Source: an uncultured Collinsella sp. (lineage in GTDB: Bacteria; Actinomycetota; Coriobacteriia; Coriobacteriales; Coriobacteriaceae). Taken from it: 5,538 nucleotides of DNA. A program made the position numbers and the translations under genes. The notes beneath the pieces were generated by a model, which saw only the letters and a program-made list of their open reading frames with translations, was not told the DNA's origin and ran no database searches. Shown here piece after piece: positions 1 to 5,470 of the stretch. The DNA is taken from positions 1 to 5,538 of the forward strand of contig UQIL01000053.1 in assembly GCA_900541025.1 (NCBI GenBank), given 5' to 3'. The first letter of the stretch is position 1. Each line of letters begins with the position of its first letter.

Positions 1-108
1 GGCCGCGCCGGCGGTCGCGATAACCGTGGCAGCTACGGCAACAGCCGTGGCGGCAAGCGCGGCGGCAGCTCCCGTCGCCCCGGCGACGGCGGCGGCAAGC
101 GTAAATAA
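1..108 (+). CDS. 3' end of an RGG-rich protein, probably an RNA helicase or RNA-binding protein (partial)
   Basis: Frame 1 is open from the window edge to TAA at 106-108 and gives 35 residues made almost only of Gly, Arg, Ser, Asn, Asp and Lys, ending in GGGKRK. Such disordered, positively charged RGG-type tails are known at the C-termini of bacterial DEAD-box RNA helicases and some other RNA-binding proteins, where they hold RNA non-specifically. Codons are strongly GC-ending (CGC, GGC, CGT), as in the other genes here. A strong terminator follows 33 nt after the stop, so this is the last gene of its transcript. No catalytic domain lies inside the window. The helicase assignment is inference from tail composition; a ribosomal or other nucleic-acid-binding protein is also possible. 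Confidence 0.6.
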   Translation, partial: GRAGGRDNRGSYGNSRGGKRGGSSRRPGDGGGKRK

Positions 109-140
109 CACACGCATCGCCCGCTAGAGCGAGGTGAACC

Positions 141-179
141 AAGGGCCCCGAGCAACTACGCTCGGGGCCCTTTTTGTTT
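141..179 (+). terminator. Rho-independent terminator of the RGG-protein gene
   Basis: A perfect 13-bp inverted repeat (141-153 with 160-172, core GGGCCCCGAGC) closes a 6-nt loop (AACTAC, 154-159). It runs into a T-tract (171-179, TTTTTGTTT). The GC-rich stem followed directly by Ts is the classical intrinsic terminator form. On the opposite strand the stem is preceded by only two As, so it acts mainly rightward. Confidence 0.95.
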
Positions 180-282
180 GCCGTATCCGATCGCTAGTTC
201 AAATGTGATTTCCTCGGGAATGCATCTAGAGGATGCCGTGGGCCTGTTTCCTACCATGCGGCAATGGGTCCCATGGGGTGCG

Positions 283-519
283 CCGTGCATTTTTTGGAGT
301 ATTCTGCAGTTCGAGTTGTCTGCATATGATTTGACGTCGCCAACGGTGGCTTTCGGATATCCCTAGCGAGCGTTCTGAGTCAGATTTCGTCGTTTTCCGG
401 AGCAGGGGCGCGTCATTCTCGCCATGTCGGAACCCAAAATGACGCAGCGCCCTAAAGGTTTGCCCGCTCGGGGTATTGCTGGCGCGGTCACGTTGCAGAA
501 TACTCCGTTTTTTGCACGG
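283..519. repeat. Inverted pair of 26-nt sequences (arms 283-308 and 494-519)
   Basis: The left arm reads CCGTGCA, six Ts, then GGAGTATTCTGCA. The right arm is its reverse complement at both ends: TGCAGAATACTCC at 494-506 and TGCACGG at 513-519. Twenty of 26 positions are complementary. The six mismatches are all in the central homopolymer, which is T-rich on the + strand in both arms. The arms are 185 nt apart, too far for a simple terminator. The pattern suits the two ends of a small non-autonomous element or two insertions of one short repeat in opposite directions. No transposase or clear target duplication is seen. Confidence 0.6.
405..453. repeat. Hairpin inside the gene-free stretch
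   Basis: GCGTCATT (410-417) pairs perfectly with AATGACGC (438-445) around a 20-nt loop. After a 3-nt bulge (446-448), GGGGC (405-409) can pair with GCCCT (449-453), one pair being G-U. No T-tract follows on either strand, so it is not an intrinsic terminator. It could be part of a repeated element or of an untranslated RNA. Confidence 0.45.
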
Positions 520-666
520 GCCAGGATGGGGTACCTCGGGAGAACACGGCGGTATCCCGTAAATATATACAATCTGTACCGTAATTTATACAAAACGAAG
601 AGGCAGACAGCGTAGGGTGGGTGCATTGGGGTGCTTGGTGCATCAAAACGGGGACCCCACGTGCCG

Positions 667-672
667 TATACT
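667..672 (+). promoter_or_regulatory. Candidate -10 box for the EFR1 gene
   Basis: TATACT differs from the sigma-70 consensus TATAAT at one base and lies 57 nt before the chosen start codon. The region that should hold a -35 box (about 643-649) reads TCAAAAC and fits poorly. Just upstream are the palindromes GGGGACCCC (650-658) and CACGTG (658-663), which could bind a regulator. The call rests mainly on the -10 hexamer. Confidence 0.35.
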
Positions 673-712
673 CTGGCTGGATGTGAAAGCGGCTTGACGC
701 GTTGCCAGGCGT

Positions 713-721
713 AGGGGAGGG
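713..721 (+). promoter_or_regulatory. Ribosome-binding site that fixes the EFR1 start
   Basis: AGGGGAGGG lies 7 nt before the ATG at 729. It falls inside the frame if the TTG at 702 is used instead, so it argues strongly for the ATG. Confidence 0.8.
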
Positions 722-728
722 TGCCTCG

Positions 729-1490
729 ATGAGCGTATTCGAAATTGTGTTTAGTCCGACGGGTGGAACGCAGAAGGTGTCTGGCCTTGTGGCCGGGGCA
801 CTGGACAAGAATACCGTTACCGTCGATCTGACCGTTAGCGGGCTAGATTTCAGCGCTGTCTCGATGACCGAGGACGACGTGGCCGTAATCTCTGTGCCGG
901 CGTATGCCGGTAGAATCCCGGCTGTGGTGGCTGACCGGTTGGGCATGGTGCGCGGCAACGGGGCGCGTGCTGTTTTGGTTTGCGTATACGGAAACCGCGC
1001 GTTTGAGGACACGCTCGTAGAGCTGGAGGACGTTGCGAAGCATGCGGGATTCCGGGTGATCGCGGCAGTTGCAGCCATTGCAGAACATTCCATTGCACGA
1101 CAGTTTGCTGCCGGTCGTCCGGATGCGCAGGATACGGCGCAGCTCGCAGAGTTTGCGCAGCAAATTCAGCAAAAGCTGTTGGCTGAGGATACATCCGAGC
1201 CCTCTATTCCCGGCAATCGTCCTTATAAACAAGCCGGAGGTCACCGCATGGCACCCGAGGCAACAGGGGATTGTGTCTCCTGCGGTGCATGCGCCGCGGC
1301 GTGCCCCGTTTGTGCTATCGACAAGGGTGACCCCAAACGAGCAGCTGGCGAGGCGTGCATCTCCTGCATGCGCTGCATTGCCGTATGTCCGCGAGGCGCT
1401 CATAAGCTTGATCCCAACAAGCTATCCGCTGTTTCCCAGATGCTGAGCAAGGTTTGCGTCGCGCGGAAGGAATGCGAGCTCTTCATCTAG
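729..1490 (+). CDS. EFR1-family flavodoxin/ferredoxin fusion protein
   Basis: This 253-residue cytoplasmic redox protein should bind one FMN and two [4Fe-4S] clusters and shuttle low-potential electrons between partner enzymes. The N-terminal half is a flavodoxin-like fold. FSPTGGT (residues 8-14) matches the phosphate-binding loop of FMN typical of the EFR1 family. PAYAGR (57-62) and VYGNR (86-90) match the later flavin-contacting loops. The C-terminal part holds two ferredoxin motifs: C182, C185, C188, C192 and C210, C213, C216, C220, the latter followed by PRGA. An extra Cys lies at 195. The length is usual for the family. The ATG at 729 is chosen over an in-frame TTG at 702 because of the ribosome-binding site at 713-721 and because the flavodoxin fold starts right there. 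No signal peptide or membrane segment is visible. It stands alone on its transcript, 340 nt before the hydrogenase operon. A role as electron carrier for that operon is inference; the electron partner is unknown. Confidence 0.85.
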   Translation: MSVFEIVFSPTGGTQKVSGLVAGALDKNTVTVDLTVSGLDFSAVSMTEDDVAVISVPAYAGRIPAVVADRLGMVRGNGARAVLVCVYGNRAFEDTLVELEDVAKHAGFRVIAAVAAIAEHSIARQFAAGRPDAQDTAQLAEFAQQIQQKLLAEDTSEPSIPGNRPYKQAGGHRMAPEATGDCVSCGACAAACPVCAIDKGDPKRAAGEACISCMRCIAVCPRGAHKLDPNKLSAVSQMLSKVCVARKECELFI

Positions 1491-1501
1491 CGCAAGTGAG
1501 A

Positions 1502-1534
1502 TTGGTGCAAACAAACCTGGCCCTTTTGCACCAA
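1502..1534. repeat. Perfect 10-bp inverted repeat after the EFR1 stop
   Basis: TTGGTGCAAA (1502-1511) and TTTGCACCAA (1525-1534) are perfect reverse complements around 13 nt. It begins 12 nt after the EFR1 stop and could protect the mRNA 3' end or assist termination. What follows is AAACG rather than a T-tract, so it is not a standard intrinsic terminator in the + direction. TTGGTGCA also occurs at 635-642, in the other gene-free stretch. Confidence 0.6.
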
Positions 1535-1538
1535 AAAC

Positions 1539-1600
1539 GATCCGTTTTCCTCCGTTCCCAAGGGATCATGTGATCCGAAGGGGACGGAGGAAAACGGATC
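1539..1600. repeat. Near-perfect 62-nt hairpin, possible intergenic repeat or leftward terminator
   Basis: Positions 1539-1559 and 1580-1600 pair over 21 bp with a single T-G pair (1556 with 1583). The same dyad centre continues inward: after a symmetric 3-nt internal loop (1560-1562, 1577-1579), GGATCA (1563-1568) pairs with TGATCC (1571-1576). On the + strand the hairpin is followed by A-rich sequence (AAAAAGGAAAAA). On the - strand it is followed by GTTTTTGG, so it has terminator shape for leftward transcription only, although no leftward gene lies nearby. It separates the EFR1 gene from the hydrogenase operon. A palindromic repeat present in many copies in the genome is a plausible alternative, not testable here. 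Confidence 0.65.
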
Positions 1601-1830
1601 AAAAAGGAAAAATAGTAAGGCGCTCTTTTTCACATTGAATATTGCAATTTGGTAACGCGTTTTATCAAATATGGCATTTATCTGCGGTAATGTTCTATTT
1701 CACCGCTGAGGGTGACATTTTATACCGCCTGCCGAACCGTATGGAGACCTCACAACTTTTTAGGTCAGTGTTGTGCGTGTAGCAATTTCGCCCGGCCTCG
1801 CCTCCGGGCTGCCATGTGAGAGGGGATCTT
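1601..1830 (+). promoter_or_regulatory. AT-rich structured leader of the hydrogenase operon
   Basis: This 230-nt stretch has no gene. About 1601-1725 is much more AT-rich than its surroundings and should carry the operon promoter. The best candidate, weak, is TTCACC (1699-1704), 16 nt, TATACC (1721-1726). TTTATC occurs twice in direct orientation (1661-1666 and 1677-1682). Downstream follow a nested dyad (1684-1728), two interlocking stems (1746-1775) and a 6-bp GC hairpin (GCCCGG 1790-1795 with CCGGGC 1804-1809, 8-nt loop) ending 21 nt before the start codon. It resembles no riboswitch class I could recognise. Control by redox state, hydrogen or a cofactor would be inference. Confidence 0.45.
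1684..1728. promoter_or_regulatory. Nested dyad: operator or leader hairpin
   Basis: GCGGTA (1684-1689) pairs with TACCGC (1723-1728), ATGT (1690-1693) with ACAT (1715-1718), and TCACC (1700-1704) with GGTGA (1711-1715) around a 6-nt loop; base 1715 can serve only one of the last two stems at a time. A 4-nt bulge lies at 1719-1722. The right half contains the candidate -10 TATACC. It may therefore be a protein operator over the promoter or, if transcription begins upstream, an RNA hairpin. Confidence 0.4.
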
Positions 1831-3663
1831 ATGGCTCGACTGCACGTAATGGAACGCAGCCACGCTCAGGCCGTCATGGACGACCTGCACGATGCGCTCG
1901 GACGTCGTCTGGCGGTGAGTTCGCTCGCCCCGTGTCCCGTTGAGTTTACGGCAGCGCTCGTCAACCTGTGCTCCACCCAGAGCTGCGGCAAGTGCACGCC
2001 CTGCCGCGTGGGCCTGAGCGCGCTGAGCGATCTGCTCGCCGATGTGCTCGAGGGCCGCGCCGACGAGTCCACGCTCAATCTGATCGAGCGCACCGCCCGC
2101 ACCATCTATCTTTCGAGCGATTGCGCCATCGGTTACGAGGCCGGCGCCATGGCGCTTACGGCTATCCGCGGTTTCCGTGACGATTTTGAGCACCACATCC
2201 GCGAGCACTCCTGTGGCTTTGACCGCGAGGCCCGCGTCCCGTGCGTCTCGGGCTGTCCGGCGCATGTCGACATTCCCGGTTACATTTCGCTCGTCGAGGC
2301 CGGCCGCTATGCCGATGCCGTCAAGGTCATCCGCAAGAATAACCCGCTGCCGCTCGTTTGCGGCCTGGTGTGCGAGCATCCCTGCGAGATGCATTGCCGC
2401 CGTGGCATGGTCGACGACCCCATGAACATCCTCGCCCTCAAGCGTTTTGCCGTTGAGCACAGTGACCTCAACGACCACAAGCCGCATGTAGTGGACAACA
2501 CCGGTAAGCGCGTCTCCGTGATCGGCGGCGGCCCGGCTGGCCTTTCCTGTGCCTACTACCTGGCCGTGATGGGCCACAAGGTGACCATTTTTGAGCAGCG
2601 CAACCACTTGGGCGGCATGCTGCGCTACGGCATCCCCAGCTATCGTCTGCCGCGCGAGCGCCTGCAGGCCGAGATCGACTGGATCTTGAGCGCCGGCATC
2701 GACGTTGAGCTCGATCACTCCGTGAACGGCGAGGAGCTCGCTCGCCTGCGCGACGAGTTCGATGCCGTCTACCTGGCCATCGGTGCCCATAACGACAAGA
2801 AGCTCGGCCTTCCGTGTGAAGAGGCGCCCGGCGTGGAGTCGGCCGTCAAGATGCTGCGCGCCATCGGAGACGACGAGCTGCCCGACCTGAGCGGCCAGCG
2901 CGTGTGCGTCATCGGCGGCGGCAACGTGGCCATGGACGTGGCGCGCTCTGCCGTGCGCTGCGGTGCCGAAAAGGTGAGCATCGTCTACCGCCGTCGCATT
3001 TGCGATATGACGGCCCAGGACGCCGAGATTGCCGGCGCCCAGGCCGAGGGTTGCGAGGTTCTGGAGCTCACGGCGCCGCTCGCCATCGAGACGGGCGAAG
3101 ATGGTCGCGTGAGCGGCCTGCGCGTGCAACCGCAGATTATCGGCGAGCCCCGCCGCGGTCGTCCGGCTCCGCGTGCCGCCGCTACGCCCGAGCGCGTCAT
3201 CCCCTGCGAGCGCGTGTTTGTCGCCATTGGCCAGGACATCGATTCCAAGCCGTTTGAGGACATGGGCATCGCCTGCAAGTGGGGTTGCGTGGTCACCGAC
3301 TCGGACGGTGCCGTGCCCAACTTCGATGGCCTCTTTAGCGGCGGCGACTGCCAGACCGGCCCCGCCACCGTCATCCGTGCCATCAACGCCGGCCGCGTGG
3401 CTTCGGCAAACATCGACCGCTATCTGGGCTTCGACCACAAGATCAAGCTCGACGTGGAGCTGCCGACCGTTCAGTTTAAGGGCAAGCACGAGTGCGGCCG
3501 CTGCGAGCTGGGTGAGCGCGAGGCCGGCGAGCGTATTCACGATTGGAATCTGGTCGAGCAGGGCCTTACCGAGGAGGAGGCGCGCCAGGAGGCAAGCCGC
3601 TGCCTGCGTTGCGACCACTTTGGTTTTGGCGCGTTCCGCGGAGGGAGGAACCTGGAATGGTAG
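1831..3663 (+). CDS. NuoF-type Fe-S domain fused to GltD-like FAD/NAD(P)H oxidoreductase, hydrogenase partner subunit
   Basis: This 610-residue cytoplasmic protein should exchange electrons between NAD(P)H and the [FeFe] hydrogenase encoded next to it. Residues about 30-125 match the C-terminal [4Fe-4S] domain of NuoF: SCGKCTPCR gives C52, C55, C58, and the fourth ligand C98 comes 40 residues later, as in NuoF. The FMN/NADH-binding part of NuoF is absent. Residues about 128-215 match the Fe-S domain of GltD and dihydropyrimidine dehydrogenase: C138, C142-Pro, then C177, C181, C185, C189. The FAD fold follows, with GGGPAG at 232-237, and a second nucleotide-binding fold has GGGNVA at 362-367. 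YRRR (386-389) suggests that NADPH is accepted. GGD (504-506) is the late FAD motif. The C-terminus adds two CxxC pairs (C555/C558 and C591/C594, in RCLRCDHFGFG), perhaps a further cluster. ATG 1831 is chosen because AGGGG (1821-1825) precedes it; the GTG at 1816 would overlap this site. The stop overlaps the hydrogenase start by 7 nt. Glutamate synthase beta subunit is the likely misannotation. Confidence 0.88.
   Translation: MARLHVMERSHAQAVMDDLHDALGRRLAVSSLAPCPVEFTAALVNLCSTQSCGKCTPCRVGLSALSDLLADVLEGRADESTLNLIERTARTIYLSSDCAIGYEAGAMALTAIRGFRDDFEHHIREHSCGFDREARVPCVSGCPAHVDIPGYISLVEAGRYADAVKVIRKNNPLPLVCGLVCEHPCEMHCRRGMVDDPMNILALKRFAVEHSDLNDHKPHVVDNTGKRVSVIGGGPAGLSCAYYLAVMGHKVTIFEQRNHLGGMLRYGIPSYRLPRERLQAEIDWILSAGIDVELDHSVNGEELARLRDEFDAVYLAIGAHNDKKLGLPCEEAPGVESAVKMLRAIGDDELPDLSGQRVCVIGGGNVAMDVARSAVRCGAEKVSIVYRRRICDMTAQDAEIAGAQAEGCEVLELTAPLAIETGEDGRVSGLRVQPQIIGEPRRGRPAPRAAATPERVIPCERVFVAIGQDIDSKPFEDMGIACKWGCVVTDSDGAVPNFDGLFSGGDCQTGPATVIRAINAGRVASANIDRYLGFDHKIKLDVELPTVQFKGKHECGRCELGEREAGERIHDWNLVEQGLTEEEARQEASRCLRCDHFGFGAFRGGRNLEW
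3640..3650 (+). promoter_or_regulatory. Strong ribosome-binding site of the hydrogenase gene
   Basis: GGAGGGAGGAA lies 6 nt before ATG 3657 and inside the 3' end of the upstream gene. It decides for 3657 as start. A second in-frame ATG at 3714 has a weaker GGAG (3702-3705) 8 nt upstream and would start exactly at the ferredoxin fold, so it stays a minor alternative. Confidence 0.75.
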
Positions 3664-5468
3664 AGCTCAACAACCCCACTGTCAGCGATAACACCGAAAG
3701 CGGAGCACTCAATATGGTCAAGCTCACTATCGATAATTGCGAGGTCGTGGTGCCTGAGCACACCACGATCCTGGACGCGGCCAAGTCCGTCGGCATCCAG
3801 ATTCCCACCCTGTGCTACCTGCGCGATCTGAACGAGATCGGCGGCTGCCGCGTGTGCGTGGTCGAGGTTGAGGGCTGCGACCAGCTGGTTGCCGCCTGCA
3901 ACAACTACGTGCTCGATGGCATGGTGGTCCACACCAACAGCCCCAAGGCCCGCGAGGCGCGCCGCACCAACGTGCAGCTGCTGCTTTCGCAGCACGATTC
4001 ACGCTGCACGAGCTGTGTGCGCAGCGGTAACTGCAACCTGCAGACCATTGCCAACGACCTGGGCATTTTCTATCTGCCGTATCAAAGGCATTTGGCGGGC
4101 GAGGGCTGGGATTTCGATTTCCCCATCATCCGCGAAAACGACAAGTGCATTAAATGCATGCGCTGCATCAAGGTGTGCGAGAGCGTACAGGGCCTAGGGA
4201 TTTGGGACCTGACCAACCGCGCCACGCATACCGCCGTGGGCACCCGCGGGCGCGTGCCGATCGGCAAGACCGATTGCGTCGCGTGCGGCCAGTGCATCAC
4301 GCATTGCCCGACGGGCGCGCTGCGCGAGCGCGACGACACCGAGACCGTGTTTGACGCGCTCGCTAATCCCGACAAGATCGTGCTGGTGCAGATCGCGCCG
4401 GCCGTGCGTAGTGCTTGGGGCGAGGAGCTCGGCATTCCGCGCGAGGAGGCAACCGTCGAGCGTCTGGCTTGCGCGCTGCGCCGCGTAGGCTTTGAGTATG
4501 TGTTCGATACCGATTTCTCGGCCGACCTCACCATTATGGAGGAGGGCTCCGAGCTGCTCGAGCGCCTGGGCGCCGCCGCTAAGGGTGAGGGCGACAGCCG
4601 CGGCTGGCCCATGTTTACGAGCTGCTGCCCGGGCTGGGTGCGCTTTGTGAAGGCACGTTACCCCGAGTTTGTCGACAGCCTGTCCACGTCAAAGTCGCCG
4701 CAGCAGATGTTCGGCGCTATCGCCAAGACCTACTACGCCAAGGTGCTGGGCGTGGAGCCCGAGCGTCTGTTCGTGGTGTCCGTTATGCCATGCACGGCCA
4801 AGAAGGCCGAGTGTGCGCTGCCGAGCATGATGGGCGAGGGCGGCGCGCCCGACGTGGACGTTGCGCTGACGGTGCGCGAGATGGTGCGCATGATCCGCGC
4901 GAGCCACGTGAGCGTTGACACGCTGGTCGAGGAGCCGCTCGATACGCCGTTGGGCTTTGGCACGGGCGCGGGTGTGATCTTTGGCGCCACGGGCGGCGTG
5001 ATGGAGGCCGCCGTGCGCTCGGCATATTACCTGGTGACGGGCAAGAACCCGGATGCCGACTTCTTCACTGACGTGCGCGGACTCGAGGGCTGGAAGGAGG
5101 CCGTGGCCGATATCGACGGTACCAAGGTGCGCGTCGCCGTGGCGCACGGGCTGGGCAACGCCGCCCGTCTGCTCGACGCGATTCGCGACGGCCGTGTGAG
5201 ATATGACTTTGTTGAGGTCATGGCGTGCCCGGGCGGCTGCGTCGGTGGCGGCGGTCAGCCCATCCACGACGGCTGCGAGCTGGCGGCTGAGCGTGGCCAG
5301 GTGCTGTGGAGCCTGGATGCCGCTGCGGACATTCGCTTCTCGCACGAGAATCCCGATGTTCAGGCGTGCTATAGCGAGTTCTTGGGTGCGCCGCTCTCGC
5401 CGCTGGCCGAGGAATTGCTGCATACCGACCATCACGCATGGACGATGCCTAACGAGGGGGCGTGCTAA
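3657..5468 (+). CDS. hydA: [FeFe] hydrogenase catalytic subunit, group A, M3-type clusters
   Basis: This 603-residue enzyme catalyses reversible H2 formation from protons and electrons in the cytoplasm. The N-terminal third resembles NuoG. A [2Fe-2S] ferredoxin fold has C53, C64, C67, C81. A His-ligated [4Fe-4S] site has H113, C117, C120, C126. Two [4Fe-4S] clusters have C164, C167, C170, C174 and C207, C210, C213, C217. The H-cluster domain shows all three signatures: TSCCPGWV (321-328), MPCTAKK (377-383) and MACPGGCVGGGGQP (522-535). C324, C379, C524 and C528 are the expected ligands and C323 the proton-transfer cysteine; APAVR and GEELG (247-259) match the proton-path region. Length and order fit the CpI-like type, with about 20 extra residues in front and a short tail after LLHT. 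Its start overlaps the upstream stop (ATGGTAG), so translation is probably coupled and the two proteins made together. There is no Tat signal and no membrane segment. Classification as the GltD-linked group A2 comes from the neighbour gene and recall of the HydDB scheme. Maturases HydE, HydF and HydG are needed but lie elsewhere. Confidence 0.95.
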   Translation: MVELNNPTVSDNTESGALNMVKLTIDNCEVVVPEHTTILDAAKSVGIQIPTLCYLRDLNEIGGCRVCVVEVEGCDQLVAACNNYVLDGMVVHTNSPKAREARRTNVQLLLSQHDSRCTSCVRSGNCNLQTIANDLGIFYLPYQRHLAGEGWDFDFPIIRENDKCIKCMRCIKVCESVQGLGIWDLTNRATHTAVGTRGRVPIGKTDCVACGQCITHCPTGALRERDDTETVFDALANPDKIVLVQIAPAVRSAWGEELGIPREEATVERLACALRRVGFEYVFDTDFSADLTIMEEGSELLERLGAAAKGEGDSRGWPMFTSCCPGWVRFVKARYPEFVDSLSTSKSPQQMFGAIAKTYYAKVLGVEPERLFVVSVMPCTAKKAECALPSMMGEGGAPDVDVALTVREMVRMIRASHVSVDTLVEEPLDTPLGFGTGAGVIFGATGGVMEAAVRSAYYLVTGKNPDADFFTDVRGLEGWKEAVADIDGTKVRVAVAHGLGNAARLLDAIRDGRVRYDFVEVMACPGGCVGGGGQPIHDGCELAAERGQVLWSLDAAADIRFSHENPDVQACYSEFLGAPLSPLAEELLHTDHHAWTMPNEGAC

Positions 5469-5470
5469 CG

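Larger units (their letters stand above)
180..700. other. 520-nt gene-free stretch with inverted repeats
   Basis: No convincing coding region is seen. The short open frames here have no usable ribosome-binding site, use codons without the GC-ending bias of the real genes, and resemble no family I know. What the stretch does hold is an inverted pair of 26-nt sequences (283-308 and 494-519), a hairpin at 405-453, an AT-rich patch at 561-596 with two TATACA hexamers, and GTGC-rich short repeats at 615-643. It could be a repeated intergenic element, a remnant of a lost gene, or could carry a small RNA. Only the repeats are visible directly. Confidence 0.55.

Noticed and set aside
178..366. 62-codon open frame in the first gene-free stretch
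   Set aside because: TTG start inside the terminator T-tract, no ribosome-binding site, codon use unlike the real genes, no known motif.
363..626. Overlapping short open frames on both strands (87 codons on -, 63 codons on + at 424-615)
   Set aside because: They run through the hairpin and the inverted repeat, lack good ribosome-binding sites and have no recognisable protein features; a small real gene cannot be fully excluded.
694..699. TTGACG as a -35 box of the EFR1 gene
   Set aside because: No -10-like hexamer occurs 16-18 nt downstream; that position is the ribosome-binding site region.
702..728. TTG start giving the EFR1 protein nine extra residues
   Set aside because: The ribosome-binding site AGGGGAGGG would lie inside the coding part, and the flavodoxin fold begins at the ATG 729.
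1539..1600. Intrinsic terminator of the EFR1 gene
   Set aside because: No T-tract follows on the + strand; only the - strand direction has the terminator form.
1765..3618. Long - strand open frame of 617 codons opposite the NuoF/GltD-like gene
   Set aside because: It mirrors the GC-ending codon bias of the + strand gene, is rich in Ala, His, Val and Asp as such shadows are, shows no family motif, and the + strand frame has unmistakable cluster and nucleotide-binding motifs.
3543..3656. Upstream TTG start for the hydrogenase
   Set aside because: It would overlap the preceding gene by about 120 nt and add a low-complexity stretch; the strong site at 3640-3650 points to ATG 3657.
1831..3663. 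Glutamate synthase beta subunit (gltD) or HydB-type bifurcating subunit
   Set aside because: The NuoF cluster domain and adjacency to a hydrogenase argue against a plain GltD, and absence of the FMN fold and of a NuoE/HydC gene argues against HydB of the trimeric bifurcating type.
4689..5435. - strand open frame of 248 codons opposite the hydrogenase
   Set aside because: Same shadow effect; no motif, and it lies opposite the H-cluster signatures.
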